Of a DNA stretch of 49,392 bases, positions 19,062-28,106 are shown piece after piece. The stretch spans positions 1 to 49,392 of the forward strand of contig JAGWMU010000002.1 in assembly GCA_028873095.1 (NCBI GenBank), in the 5' to 3' direction. Below the pieces are notes generated by a model. It was given only the letters and a program-made list of their open reading frames with translations. It did not search any database and was not told the origin of the DNA. Source of the stretch: Pseudomonadota bacterium. Its GTDB lineage: Bacteria; Pseudomonadota; Gammaproteobacteria; Xanthomonadales; Rhodanobacteraceae. Made by a program: the position numbers and the translations under genes. The first letter of the stretch is position 1; every line of letters begins with the position of its first letter.

Positions 19062-20353
19062 CACCACAGCGCGTACAAGGTAGCCGACAGGATCTGCTCG
19101 TTGACGCCGGCTACGTCGCTGCCCTCGCCATAGCCGGCGCTGAGCTTGAAGCCCCAGCGCGGTGACAGGTAGTGGCTCCAGGCGACGCCGATGGCGGCAT
19201 GGTTGTTGAACACCTGGGTGCCGTAGCGATTCAGGTCGGTGCTGCGGCCGTTGCCGACGCTCAGCTCCAGGTAGTCGAAGGCATTGCCGCGGTAGTAGTT
19301 GCGCAGCAGGAAGCGGTTGCTCCAGCTGCCGGAACCCACGCCAGGCACGTATTGCAGCTTGTAGCGCGCGTACCAGTCGCCCCAGTAGCGGCCCACGCCG
19401 ACGCCGTAGAACTGGGTGTTGCTGGAGAAATGCAGGTGATCGACGCTGGCCGACAGCTCCCAGCCGCGGCCCACGCCCTGGAACACTTCCGCGCGCCATT
19501 CCTGCTGCGGCAGGATGCCGGAGCCGGGACCCTGCTGGTAGCGCAGGTTGGCGTAGGCGCGCGACCACAGCGGCACGTAGCCGTCCAGCGCCCAGGCCGT
19601 GTCGCTGGTACCGAAGTGGTCGGCGCGCAGCAGCTCCAGCGCCAGCGAGCCCTGACTGAAGTAGCGGCGCAGCGACAGGTCGACGTCGTTCCAGCCTTGC
19701 TGCCCGCCGGTGAAGCCGGTGTGGTCCCAGCTGAGGCTGGCGCCCCAGTCGTACCCGGTGCCGAAGGCGGTCGTGCGCGGCAGCAGGCTTTGCCGCAAGC
19801 CGTCTATTTCGGCCGGATTCGCCCCCAGCGTCGCGGCCGTATCGAAATCGGCGCGGGCGGCGGCGAGTTGTCCCATGTCGCGCTGGGCGCTACCGCGCGC
19901 GATGTACGCTTTCGGATCGCGCGGCGCCAGTTTCACCCAGTGCGAATAGGCGTCGACCGCCTCTTGCGGGCGACCGCTCCAGCGATAGACATCGCCCAGC
20001 GCCGACCATGCATCGGCGTAATCCGGACTGTGCTGCACCACCGTGTGCAGGTCGCTTTCGGCCGCGGCGTATTGCCCGTCCCAGGCATAGGTGCGTCCAC
20101 GCGCCAGCAGCAGATCGCCGTTGCCGGGGTGCTCGGCCAGCAGGGCCGTGTAGCGCTGGATGGCCAGCTTCTTCTGGCCGCTGGTGGCGAGCTGGCGTAT
20201 CTGCACCATCTGCGTCGCCAGCGCGTCGGGAGCTGCGGCCTGCGCCAGCAGGCAGGGCGAAAACGCCGTCAGGGCCAGCAGCAGCGGCCACCGGGCGCGG
20301 AACGTGCGGGAGGGATGCCTTGCCACGACCACGGAAGGGTTCCTGCGCTTCAT
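19061..20353 (-). CDS. TPR plus YaiO-type outer-membrane beta-barrel protein
   Basis: 430 codons. A Sec signal peptide ends near AQAAA. TPR repeats occupy about residues 45-190 (IQRYTALLAEHPGNGDLLLARG, split motif; DAWSALGDVYRWSGRPQEAVDAY). The last 230 residues alternate aromatic and polar residues like a beta-barrel and end in ...TLYALW with a C-terminal aromatic residue, the BAM recognition signature. E. coli YaiO has the same architecture and also neighbours a glycosyltransferase gene. TPR plus barrel is the layout of polysaccharide export proteins such as PgaA and BcsC. The ATG overlaps the glycosyltransferase stop by four bases (ATGA). Confidence 0.82.
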   Translation of the reverse strand: MKRRNPSVVVARHPSRTFRARWPLLLALTAFSPCLLAQAAAPDALATQMVQIRQLATSGQKKLAIQRYTALLAEHPGNGDLLLARGRTYAWDGQYAAAESDLHTVVQHSPDYADAWSALGDVYRWSGRPQEAVDAYSHWVKLAPRDPKAYIARGSAQRDMGQLAAARADFDTAATLGANPAEIDGLRQSLLPRTTAFGTGYDWGASLSWDHTGFTGGQQGWNDVDLSLRRYFSQGSLALELLRADHFGTSDTAWALDGYVPLWSRAYANLRYQQGPGSGILPQQEWRAEVFQGVGRGWELSASVDHLHFSSNTQFYGVGVGRYWGDWYARYKLQYVPGVGSGSWSNRFLLRNYYRGNAFDYLELSVGNGRSTDLNRYGTQVFNNHAAIGVAWSHYLSPRWGFKLSAGYGEGSDVAGVNEQILSATLYALW

Positions 20354-21861
20354 GGATGGCTGCTCCTGTCGGCATGCTGGTCGGTCGGCATCGTTTCGTT
20401 CTCCGCCGGGTTGTGCTGCCAGGAACCGTCGCGATTGATATGGCCCCACCGATGGTGTTTGCGCAGTCCGAGCAGCCAGAGCAAGGTGCCGTAGAAGCGC
20501 CAGCAGGAATTCATCTGCCGGTAGCCGAAGTTTTCCAGCACCGCAACGACGAACAGGCGCAATTGCTGCGCCGGCCGTGCGTACAGGCCGAAGGACAGCT
20601 CTTCCAGCAGCATCGCGTTGACCGAAAGCAGCACGCCCATGCCTATCGCCGCCGCGAGGAAAACCAGGAATATCTTCAGCGGCACCAGGCCGGCCAAAGC
20701 CAGCACGATCATCGAGACGTAGCCGACCACCTCGATGATCGGGCCGAGGAACTCGAACACCAGCATGAACGGGAACGCCACCCAGCCCGCCGCGCCGCCG
20801 CGCCGGTTGAACATCAGGCCGATGTTCGACCACAGGCTTTCGGCCAGTCCGCGTTGCCAGCGCACGCGCTGGTGGCCCAGCGAGGCGATGTCCGTCGGCA
20901 CCTCGGTCCAGCACACCGGGTCCGGCACGAACACGATGCGATAGTCGCGCTTCTCCTTGCGCAGGTTGCGGTGCAACCGGACGATCAGGTCCATGTCCTC
21001 GCCCACCGTATCGTCGCGATAGCCGCCGATGGCGATCACCCGTTCCTTGTAGAACACGCCGAAGGCGCCGGAGATGATCAGCAGCGCGTTCATGGGCGAC
21101 CAGCCCATGCGCCCGAACAGGAACGCGCGCAGGTACTCGATCACCTGGAAGCTGGGCAGCCAGTGGTCGGGCAGGCCCACCTTGGACATCATGCCGTTGA
21201 CGACCTTGCAGCCGTTGAGCACGCGCACCACGCCGCCGCTGGCCACCACGCGCCCGTCCTCCAGGAACGGCCGCACCACCCGCGAGAGGCTTTCCGGCTG
21301 CAGGATGCAGTCGGCGTCCACCACGCAATACAGCGGATAACGCACGCAGTTGATGCCGGCGTTGATCGCATCGGACTTGCCGCCTTTGACCTTGTCCACC
21401 ATGCGCACCTGCGGATAGCGCGCCGAGGCGTAGACGCCCCTGACCTGCTCGGTTGGCAGTCGGGCACGATAGGCTTCGGGCACCATCACCAGGCCAAAGG
21501 CCTCGATCAGCGCCTCGCGGGTGAGGTCGCTGGAACCGTCGTTGACCACGACGACCTCGAATTCGGGGTAGTTGGTCTTGAGCAGCGAGTGCACCGAGGC
21601 CACCACCGATTTCACCTCGTTGTGCGCGGGCAACACGATGCTTACCGGGGGCTGGTATTCGCGCAGGCCGGGCGGCAGGTAGTTGGCCCGGTATTCGCGC
21701 ATGTAGCGCACGATCTGGTAGGCGGAGATGTAGTTGAGGATCAGGTAGGCCAGGTTGATCGCCACGAAATAGATCATGAAGATCCATTGCATCGACGCCA
21801 GCGCATGGGCCCAGGATCCTTGCTGGAGGCTGGCCACGAACACGTTCCAGTGAGTGTTCAT
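20350..21861 (-). CDS. Processive family 2 glycosyltransferase, inner membrane
   Basis: 503 codons. A membrane helix at about 26-48, a cytoplasmic GT-A domain, and three or four C-terminal helices (360-460) match PgaC/BcsA/HasA-type synthases. The catalytic set is complete: VNDGS (106-110), DAD (182-184), GED (287-289) and QRVRW (331-335), the last being the mark of processive enzymes. KVKGGKSDAINAG is the usual acceptor-side motif. There is no PilZ domain, so direct c-di-GMP control is not expected from this chain. It overlaps both neighbours by four bases and is the likely polymerase of the envelope operon; the sugar is unknown. Confidence 0.88.
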   Translation of the reverse strand: MNTHWNVFVASLQQGSWAHALASMQWIFMIYFVAINLAYLILNYISAYQIVRYMREYRANYLPPGLREYQPPVSIVLPAHNEVKSVVASVHSLLKTNYPEFEVVVVNDGSSDLTREALIEAFGLVMVPEAYRARLPTEQVRGVYASARYPQVRMVDKVKGGKSDAINAGINCVRYPLYCVVDADCILQPESLSRVVRPFLEDGRVVASGGVVRVLNGCKVVNGMMSKVGLPDHWLPSFQVIEYLRAFLFGRMGWSPMNALLIISGAFGVFYKERVIAIGGYRDDTVGEDMDLIVRLHRNLRKEKRDYRIVFVPDPVCWTEVPTDIASLGHQRVRWQRGLAESLWSNIGLMFNRRGGAAGWVAFPFMLVFEFLGPIIEVVGYVSMIVLALAGLVPLKIFLVFLAAAIGMGVLLSVNAMLLEELSFGLYARPAQQLRLFVVAVLENFGYRQMNSCWRFYGTLLWLLGLRKHHRWGHINRDGSWQHNPAENETMPTDQHADRSSHP

Positions 21862-22919
21862 GCCACGGCTCCCATGTCGTGTTCGGAAAGCACCTGGTCG
21901 ATGATGTCCCGACCGTAGGCGTCGCTCTGCCGCTGTTGCATCTGGCGCAGCGCTGCCGCCCCCATGCCCGGCAGCGCCAACAGCGCCTGCGCGGCCCGGT
22001 AGCGCACCCACCACACCTGGTCGGCCAGCAGCGGCTCCAGGCGCTGGGCGTCGGCTGCCTCGCCGATGCGGCCCAGCGCCGACGCCGCATGCATGCGCAC
22101 GTGCCAGCGCGATGCGCCGAGGAAACCCGCCACCCGCTCGCGATCCTGCTTGTCGCTCACCAGCTGCAGGCAGACCGAGATGGCGTGGTCGTCGATCGAG
22201 CTGTCGAGCAGTTGCCGGATCACCCCTGCGGCATGTCCGGGATCGATGTCGGCCATGAAGCGCACCAGCTTCACCACCGTGCTGGTGTTGGCACGCAGCA
22301 GCGCGTTGTCGAGCTCGCGCACCGCGCTGCCGTCCTCGTTCCGGGCGAGGATGCGCGCCACGTTGCCCGACACCCAGTCGTCGCGTTCCAGGATCATCGG
22401 CACGAACATCGCCATCGCCTGGGGCGGATCCACCTGCCCCAGCGCGTGCGCCGCGCACAGCGAAACGATGGGGCTGCCGTCGTTGAGGAAGGGCACCAGT
22501 TCGTCGAACACGCCATGGTCGCGCAAGTGCCCGAGCGCGATGATCGCCATCGCGCGGTCGTGGTAATTGCCTCGCAACATCGGTCGCGCCGCATCCACCA
22601 GGCCCACGCGATGCCCCAGCGGCAACAGGCGCGCCGAGTCCGGCGGGGACAGCGATTCGTGGGTTGCGTTCCAGGCTTCGATGAAGCCGGCGACATCATC
22701 GCGTCCCAGGCGACGCACCCGCGCCTCTTCCCCTGCCAGCACATGTCGCATCACCTGCAGCCAGTGCTGTTGCGCGCGCTTGTCGCGCAGTTCGCGCCTT
22801 TGCGAACGCGCGCGCAGGAAAACGATGACCGTCAAGAGACTGAAGGCAAGCAACAGGGTGAGCACCGCCACCCAGTACGCCACGGTCAGCAGCATCGCCC
22901 CATTGGCAGGATTTTCCAT
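21858..22919 (-). CDS. Membrane-anchored HEAT-repeat protein, first gene of envelope operon
   Basis: 353 codons from the ATG at 22919, which has a GGGGGG tract five bases upstream; a GTG one codon earlier is possible. One N-terminal membrane helix (residues 8-34) is followed by a basic stretch (RARSQRRELRDKR), so the rest should be cytoplasmic. From about residue 115 to 335 there are repeated helical pairs of HEAT type, for example AMAIIALGHLRDHGVFDELVPFL, split motif, and ASALGRIGEAADAQRLEPLL. HEAT domains are protein-binding scaffolds. As its stop overlaps the start of the glycosyltransferase gene, a role as partner or regulator of the synthase is inferred. Specific family not recognised. 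Confidence 0.75.
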   Translation of the reverse strand: MENPANGAMLLTVAYWVAVLTLLLAFSLLTVIVFLRARSQRRELRDKRAQQHWLQVMRHVLAGEEARVRRLGRDDVAGFIEAWNATHESLSPPDSARLLPLGHRVGLVDAARPMLRGNYHDRAMAIIALGHLRDHGVFDELVPFLNDGSPIVSLCAAHALGQVDPPQAMAMFVPMILERDDWVSGNVARILARNEDGSAVRELDNALLRANTSTVVKLVRFMADIDPGHAAGVIRQLLDSSIDDHAISVCLQLVSDKQDRERVAGFLGASRWHVRMHAASALGRIGEAADAQRLEPLLADQVWWVRYRAAQALLALPGMGAAALRQMQQRQSDAYGRDIIDQVLSEHDMGAVA

Positions 22920-22922
22920 CAC

Positions 22923-23544
22923 GCCCCCCTTGTTTTGTCTTTACGGCACGAGCTCAGTCCACGCTCGATACATCCACAACTGGTTCCGGACGCAATGAAC
23001 GGCACCGCGCCCGCCCCCCGAGATCCGCGCGGATCTGCAGCGGCGCATGGCCGGCCATGACCCGATTCTGCACCCGCAAGGGATCGGGCGGGACAGGACA
23101 CGACCGAAAGGCGTCGTCATCGAGGCCCTGGAGCAGGTCCGGCGGGGTGCGCGCATATCCTGGCGCATGGCCGCGCAACGCGCAGCCGCGGTGTACCGCC
23201 CTGACACGGGGGCGCCGACCACGACGAAGGCTCGAGCGCAGCAGGCAGAAAACGGATGCGCCGAAATATGGAAACAAGGACCCTTTCCATGGAGGACACG
23301 TCAGCCGCCTTGTCGGCAATTTGCGAACTGGATCACATTACGTGCAGCAAGATCACGATATAAGCAAGGGTTTGGTCTGTCAACACAGCCGTTTGACTGC
23401 GGTTTCGGGGTTGGGTATTGACTGCATGCGCTCCTCGCCGGACAGGCGCCGGAGCCCCTGCAGGGTCGCCCTCCAGTCATGCGCGCCGCACCAGCGCCGG
23501 CCCAGTCGCGGCTCGCTGGATACGCGGAACGGACCAGTGCATCC
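22923..23544. other. 622-base intergenic region upstream of envelope operon
   Basis: No gene is recognised; short frames here lack starts with ribosome-binding sites and family signatures. GC content falls in the right half (23260-23420), where the palindrome at 23268-23290 and motifs such as TTGACTG (23393) lie. It should contain the promoter of the five-gene minus-strand operon and the end of the acyltransferase transcript. Confidence 0.5.
23268..23290. promoter_or_regulatory. Palindrome upstream of envelope operon
   Basis: ATGGAAA and TTTCCAT are perfect inverted repeats with a nine-base spacer (CAAGGACCC). It lies about 350 bases upstream of the HEAT-repeat gene in the only AT-richer part of this spacer. 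It could be an operator for a dimeric regulator; a transcript hairpin is the other reading. No family can be assigned. Confidence 0.35.
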
Positions 23545-24141
23545 CTAGACGTTGCGGTGCTTGCCCTTGAAGGGAGCGTAGAACGCGCGCAGGCGGACCA
23601 GATCGGCTTCCATGTCGCCGCTGGTTTCGAACAAGGGTCCGATACCGATGGTCCGATCGGAATAATTGAAGTACGCGGTCACGATCGGTACGCCGGCACC
23701 GTGGGCGATGTGCCAGAACCCGGTTTTCCATCGGGCCACCTGCCGGCGGGTGCCTTCCGGTGCGATAGCCAGCCAGAAGGCGTCGCGTTGCCGGAACTGG
23801 TCGATCATCTGCTCGACCACGCCCTTGGCGACGCCGCGCTCGACGCCCATGCCGCCGAGCCGGCGCAGCAAGCTGCCGAGCGGCCCGCGAAACAATTCCT
23901 GCTTGCCCATGAAATGCACGTCGGCACCTATCGCTACTTTCAGCAGCAGCCCCCAGAAACCGTCCCACCAGGACGAGTGCGGCGCGGCGATCACTACCGC
24001 CCGGGAAACGTCCGGGAACGCGCCCGCGAAGCTCCAGCCGCACAGCCGCAACGCAACACGGCAGGCCTTGCGCCGCAGGCCATCGCGCAATTGCGGCATG
24101 CATGGCGGCAGTTCCGCCGGCGACGGAATGTATCGTTTCAT
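23545..24141 (-). CDS. PlsC-like 1-acylglycerol-3-phosphate acyltransferase family protein
   Basis: 198 codons. The acyltransferase block I HxxxxD motif is present as APHSSWWDGF, a GKQELF block follows, and APEGTR is block III. The length fits the short, single-domain members annotated as lysophospholipid acyltransferases. It would move an acyl chain from acyl-CoA or acyl-ACP to a lysophospholipid or related acceptor at the inner membrane; the acceptor is not known. Its ATG overlaps the stop of arfB by four bases, so the two are coupled. Confidence 0.85.
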   Translation of the reverse strand: MKRYIPSPAELPPCMPQLRDGLRRKACRVALRLCGWSFAGAFPDVSRAVVIAAPHSSWWDGFWGLLLKVAIGADVHFMGKQELFRGPLGSLLRRLGGMGVERGVAKGVVEQMIDQFRQRDAFWLAIAPEGTRRQVARWKTGFWHIAHGAGVPIVTAYFNYSDRTIGIGPLFETSGDMEADLVRLRAFYAPFKGKHRNV

Positions 24142-24560
24142 TCCATGTCCGGTTTGCGCGAGCGGGTTTGCTTGATTTTTCCGCGCTGCAGCTTGCCGAC
24201 CAGCCGGCGCTCCTTCGAGGCACGGGTCGGCCGCGTGGCAAGCCTTTTCCGGGGCGGCACCAGCACGTCGCGAATGATCCCGGCCAGCCGTTCGCGTGCA
24301 TCGTCGCGGTTGCGGGCCTGTTCGCGGAAGCGACGCGACTGGATCACCAGCACGCCTTCGACGGTCAAGCGGCGATCGCGCCGCGCCAGCAGCCGCGTAC
24401 GCAGCTCCTCCGGCAGCGACGGCGAATTGATCACGTCGAAGCGCAGTTCCACCGCACTCTCGGTTCGGTTGACATGCTGCCCGCCCGGGCCATCGGCGCG
24501 CAGGAAGCGCTCGACCAGCTCCGACTCGGGCAGGAAGATGTCTTTGCTGACGGTCAACAT
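24138..24560 (-). CDS. arfB: Alternative ribosome-rescue factor / peptidyl-tRNA hydrolase ArfB
   Basis: 140 codons from the ATG at 24560 (MLTVSKDIFLPESELVERF); the open frame extends further upstream without homology. The catalytic GGQ is in ADGPGGQHVNRTESAVELRF. The C-terminus is a basic tail (KRLATRPTRASKERRL, then KQTRSRKPD), the part that enters the empty mRNA channel of stalled ribosomes. ArfB hydrolyses peptidyl-tRNA on non-stop ribosomes. Length matches E. coli YaeJ (140). It is coupled to the acyltransferase gene downstream. Confidence 0.93.
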   Translation of the reverse strand: MLTVSKDIFLPESELVERFLRADGPGGQHVNRTESAVELRFDVINSPSLPEELRTRLLARRDRRLTVEGVLVIQSRRFREQARNRDDARERLAGIIRDVLVPPRKRLATRPTRASKERRLVGKLQRGKIKQTRSRKPDME

Positions 24561-24654
24561 GGACGGAAGTGTAGGGGGAGCGGCGAGAAGTGAGTAGATG
24601 GGGTGAGGAGCGAGAGGTGGGGGCGCCGCGCTCGTGGTTTTCTCTCGCTCCGCT

Positions 24655-25362
24655 TCACTCACTGCTCGCCTTCAGCGTCCAGCCGAAGCGTGCAAGCAGT
24701 TCCGCATACGCGGCGTCCAGTGGCGCCTCGATCTCCATCAGGGCACCCGTTGCCGGATGCGCGAAGCGCAGCCGCCACGCATGCAGCAGCATGCGGTGGC
24801 AACCGAAGTGCTGCTTGTAAAGCCGGTTGTGGTCGCCGCGGCCGTGCTGGCAGTCGCCGATGACCGGATGGTGGATATGCGCCAGATGCTTGCGGATCTG
24901 GCGGAAGCGGCCGCTCTCCGGCTCGGCCAGCAACAGGGCGTAGCGCTGCTGCGGGTAGCGGCCCAGCGCGATCGGCACCTCGACCGTGGCCAGCCGCTCG
25001 TAGTGGGTGCGCGCTTCACGGCGCGGGCCGGTTTCGCGCGAACCGGGCAGCGGATAGTCGACCAGGCCCTGCGCCGGCTCCGGCCAGCCACGCACCACGG
25101 CGAGATACTTCTTGCGCAGGTGGCGACCCATGAACTGCTCGCCCAGCCGCGCGGCGATATCGCGGCTGCGCGCCACCAACAGCACGCCGCTGGTGGCGCG
25201 GTCGAGCCGATGTGCCAGGTGCACGCTGCCGCCGAGCTGTTCGCGCAGCCGGTCGACCAGGAACTCCTCGGCATTGCCGACCATCCTCGAGCGATGCACG
25301 GCCAGGTTCGCCGGCTTGTTGACCGCGATCAGCGCGTCGTCCTGGTGGAGAATTTCAAGCAT
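24655..25362 (-). CDS. truC: tRNA pseudouridine(65) synthase TruC
   Basis: 235 codons from the ATG at 25362 (MLEILHQDDALIAVNKPANL). A longer frame would start inside the upstream REP repeat and is not credible. The RluA-family catalytic motif HRLDRATSG holds the active-site Asp. THYERLATVEVPIALGRYP and RKHLAHIHHPVIGDCQHG, followed by an HFGCHRMLLHA segment, are the pattern of TruC rather than RluA, C or D, by comparison with the E. coli protein from memory. It modifies U65 of a few tRNAs. It runs in the same direction as arfB, with 94 bases between its stop and the arfB start. Confidence 0.88.
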   Translation of the reverse strand: MLEILHQDDALIAVNKPANLAVHRSRMVGNAEEFLVDRLREQLGGSVHLAHRLDRATSGVLLVARSRDIAARLGEQFMGRHLRKKYLAVVRGWPEPAQGLVDYPLPGSRETGPRREARTHYERLATVEVPIALGRYPQQRYALLLAEPESGRFRQIRKHLAHIHHPVIGDCQHGRGDHNRLYKQHFGCHRMLLHAWRLRFAHPATGALMEIEAPLDAAYAELLARFGWTLKASSE

Positions 25363-25386
25363 GCCGGTTGCCGAATGATGACTGCC

Positions 25387-25463
25387 GTAGGAGCGCACCC
25401 TGTGCGCGAAAGCTCATTGCAGCGGCCGTGACGAGCGCTTTCGCGCACAGGGTGCGCTCCTAC
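25387..25463. repeat. Inverted pair of GTAG-type REP elements
   Basis: A direct copy at 25387-25409 and an inverted copy at 25441-25463 of the 23-base unit found at the other two loci, separated by 31 bases. The whole can fold into one long hairpin. It lies between the ubiB stop and the truC start on the minus strand. It may act as an attenuator or as a 3'-end stabiliser of the ubiJ-ubiB message. Confidence 0.85.
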
Positions 25464-25479
25464 GGCAAGCCACCAGGCA

Positions 25480-27129
25480 TCAGCGCGAACGCGGCCAGCC
25501 GACCACGAATGCCAGCATGCCGGCGCCGGCGGCGAGCAGCGGCGGCCAGATCCCGTGCGGCGGCGCCAGCGTCCACAACAGCGCGGCGTCGATCAGCAGG
25601 GCGCCGCCGAGCAGGCCGCAGGCAAGCAGTTTGTGCTGGCGCCGGGCATCCTCGCGCTGCATCTGCAGCGCCTGCGGATCGCCGAGCGTGCGCAGTTCGC
25701 CGCGGCCGAGCTGGCGCAATGCCTCGCCGACCAGTTCGGGAAACTGCGGCGCATTGTGCAGCCATTCGGGCAGCCGCTTGCGCACGTCGCGCAGGGTGCG
25801 CAGCGGGCTGCAGCGTTCGCGCAGGATGCGTTTCAGCACCGGATGCGCAACCGCCCAGATGTCGATCTGCGGATCGAGCATGCGCCCGACGCCTTCGATG
25901 TTGAGCAGGGTCTTCTGCAGCAGGATCAGTTGCGGCTGCAGGGTCAGCTCGAAGCGGCGCGCGGTCTGGAACAGCTTCATCAGCAGTTCGGCCAGCGAGA
26001 TCTGCGACAGCGGGCGGGTGAAGTACGGTTCGCACACGGTGCGCACCGCCGCCTCGAGTTCGTCCAGCCGGACCGCGGCCGGCATCCATCCGGCGGCGAC
26101 GTGCAACTGCGCGATGCGGGCGTAGTCGCGCTCGAACAGCGCGATGAAGTTCTGCGCCAGCCAGTACTGGTCGGCCTGGGGCAGCGAACCCATGATGCCG
26201 AAATCGAGGGCGATGAAACGCGGCTCGGCGATTCGCGCCGGATCGACCCAGATATTGCCGGGATGCGCGTCGGCGTGGAAGAAATTGTCGCGGAACACCT
26301 GCTCGTAGAACACCCGCACGCCCTTGACGGCCAGCGCCTTGCGATCGATGCCGGCGGCGTCGATCGCGGCGATGTCGTCGCTGCTGATGCCGTACACGCG
26401 CTCCAGAGTCAGCACCCGCCGGGCGGTCAGTTCCCAGTACACGGCCGGCACGTAGAGGTCGACGCCGCTGGCGAAGTTGCGCTTGAGCAGGCTCGCGCTG
26501 GCGCCCTCGCGCTGCAGGTCCAGCTCGTTCTCCAGCATCTTCTCGACTTCGGCCACCACGTCGAGCGGGCGGATCTTGTCGGCCTTCGGATGCCAGCGTC
26601 GGGCCAGCTCGCCGAGCGAGCGCAGCAGCCGCACGTCGCGGTCGATCTGCGCGTCGATGCCCGGACGCAACACCTTGACCACCACTTCGCGGCCGTCGTG
26701 CAGCGTGGCCGCGTGGACCTGGGCGATCGAGGCGGAGGCGAGCGGAGTCTCGTCGAAGCGGGCGTAGAGGTGATCGATCGGAAATCTGAGTTCGCTCTCG
26801 ACGATGGCGCGCGCCTCGCTGCCGGCGAACGGGGCGACCTGGTCCTGCAGCAGCGACAGCTCGTCGGCGATGTCCCGCGGGATCAGGTCGCGCCGCGTCG
26901 ACAGCACCTGGCCGGCCTTGACGAAGATCGGCCCCAGTTCGGTCAGCGCCAGCCGCAGCCGCTCGCCGCGCGGCAGCTCGCGCACGTCGACGCGAGGCCG
27001 CGCCAGCAGGGGGCGCAGCAGTTTCAGCGGACGATACAGATGGGCGGCGTCGACCAGGTCGTCGAGACGGTACGCCAGCAGCACCGAGGCGACGCGCAGC
27101 AGCCGCGGCACGATTTTCAGCGGGGTCAC
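25480..27129 (-). CDS. ubiB: Ubiquinone biosynthesis protein kinase-like UbiB
   Basis: 549 codons from a GTG at 27129 that overlaps the ubiJ stop (GTGA). It belongs to the ABC1/ADCK/UbiB atypical kinase family. The family-specific KAGQ in [16 protein letters not shown], the Ala-rich loop [10 protein letters not shown], the catalytic-loop region FHADAHPGN and the DFG in ALDFGIMG are all visible. Two C-terminal membrane helices (about 500-545) end the protein. It supports coenzyme Q assembly at the inner membrane, probably by helping to extract lipid intermediates. ubiE, which heads the E. coli ubiE-J-B operon, is absent here. Confidence 0.95.
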   Translation of the reverse strand: MTPLKIVPRLLRVASVLLAYRLDDLVDAAHLYRPLKLLRPLLARPRVDVRELPRGERLRLALTELGPIFVKAGQVLSTRRDLIPRDIADELSLLQDQVAPFAGSEARAIVESELRFPIDHLYARFDETPLASASIAQVHAATLHDGREVVVKVLRPGIDAQIDRDVRLLRSLGELARRWHPKADKIRPLDVVAEVEKMLENELDLQREGASASLLKRNFASGVDLYVPAVYWELTARRVLTLERVYGISSDDIAAIDAAGIDRKALAVKGVRVFYEQVFRDNFFHADAHPGNIWVDPARIAEPRFIALDFGIMGSLPQADQYWLAQNFIALFERDYARIAQLHVAAGWMPAAVRLDELEAAVRTVCEPYFTRPLSQISLAELLMKLFQTARRFELTLQPQLILLQKTLLNIEGVGRMLDPQIDIWAVAHPVLKRILRERCSPLRTLRDVRKRLPEWLHNAPQFPELVGEALRQLGRGELRTLGDPQALQMQREDARRQHKLLACGLLGGALLIDAALLWTLAPPHGIWPPLLAAGAGMLAFVVGWPRSR

Positions 27130-27779
27130 GCGACGTTGCCCTGCAGCCGCCTGGCCAGTCGCTGCACGCGCGACTGCAACCGCTCGCTACGCTCGCGCAG
27201 GGCATCCACGCCATCGAGGAAGTCCTCGACCTCGCCCGGCGCGATCGCGACGCGGGCCTCGTCGCGCAGCCAGTCGGCACCGTCCTCGACGAGATGGGCG
27301 GCGGTTTCGCGTGCGTGGTCCAGCCCCTCGCGGACCGCCCTGGCCAGCGGCACGCCGATGACGTCGCCGAACGTGCGGGCGAACGCTTCCTCGAAATCCG
27401 GGGCGAACTTGCCGGCGAGCTTTGCCAACCGGCGCGCCAGCTCGGCGTCGCCGGCGATCTCCACCTTGCCCGGCGCGACGCCGTCGTCGTCGCGCTTGAA
27501 CAGCATCGCCAGCAAGCTGCCCGGCGTGGCGGCGACGCGCAGCTGGTTGTCTGGCTGTGGCGGCCCGACTTTCAGGCAGCCGTCATCGGCGACCGTCACC
27601 GCCAACGCGATTTCCGGTCCGCGCAGGTGCAGCTGCACGCTGCGTCCATTCAATACGCCGAGCTTCTGCCGGGTCTCGGGATCGAGCGACAGCGTGTGAT
27701 TGAGCGCGGTTTCCAGCGCGCGTCCGGCCAGCTTGCGCAGCGGTTGCGGCAACCAGGAGTTGGGGGCGACGACGTTCAT
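27126..27779 (-). CDS. ubiJ: Ubiquinone biosynthesis accessory factor UbiJ (SCP2 domain)
   Basis: 217 codons from the ATG at 27779. The first half is an SCP2-type lipid-binding domain ([50 protein letters not shown]). The second half is helical and charged, ending in a coiled coil ([20 protein letters not shown]). UbiJ with UbiK scaffolds the soluble coenzyme Q biosynthesis complex and is needed for aerobic ubiquinone production. The gene directly precedes ubiB and overlaps it, as in other gammaproteobacteria, which supports the call. Confidence 0.88.
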   Translation of the reverse strand: MNVVAPNSWLPQPLRKLAGRALETALNHTLSLDPETRQKLGVLNGRSVQLHLRGPEIALAVTVADDGCLKVGPPQPDNQLRVAATPGSLLAMLFKRDDDGVAPGKVEIAGDAELARRLAKLAGKFAPDFEEAFARTFGDVIGVPLARAVREGLDHARETAAHLVEDGADWLRDEARVAIAPGEVEDFLDGVDALRERSERLQSRVQRLARRLQGNVA

Positions 27780-28106
27780 CCGCTCATTGTAGCCGCGCCG
27801 AACGTCATCCGGAGCGGACCACGCCGATGATCGTACGCGGCGCCGCCGTGCGTGCACGGGTCGCGATGCGTCGGCGGCTCCATCGATCGCGATAGCGCCG
27901 GAACACTTCGGTCCGGCCGGTTCGAAGACGTCGCACGGGATCCCTGTGCGAGCCTGCAAGCACGTCGTGGCGGGTCCCTGCGCAAGCTGAACGAAGCTTG
28001 TACTGACCGCACCGCTGGGCTATGTTGGCCCGCCGTCGCCGATGCCGTCCGCTACATCCGCTGCGCCGTTGAATAAGCGGGCGGCATCATTAACAAGGGG
28101 AACTTG
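27780..28106. other. 327-base divergent spacer ubiJ / amino-acid transporter
   Basis: No gene is recognised. It should hold the promoters of the ubiJ-ubiB pair and of the first APC transporter. A clear Shine-Dalgarno (AAGGGGAA, about 28094-28101) serves the transporter start at 28107. I see no riboswitch-like structure or clear palindrome. Confidence 0.45.

Noticed and set aside
23268-23290. Reading the palindrome as the terminator of the acyltransferase transcript
   Set aside because: It is about 255 bases past that gene's stop and has no U-tract; an operator is a better, though weak, reading.
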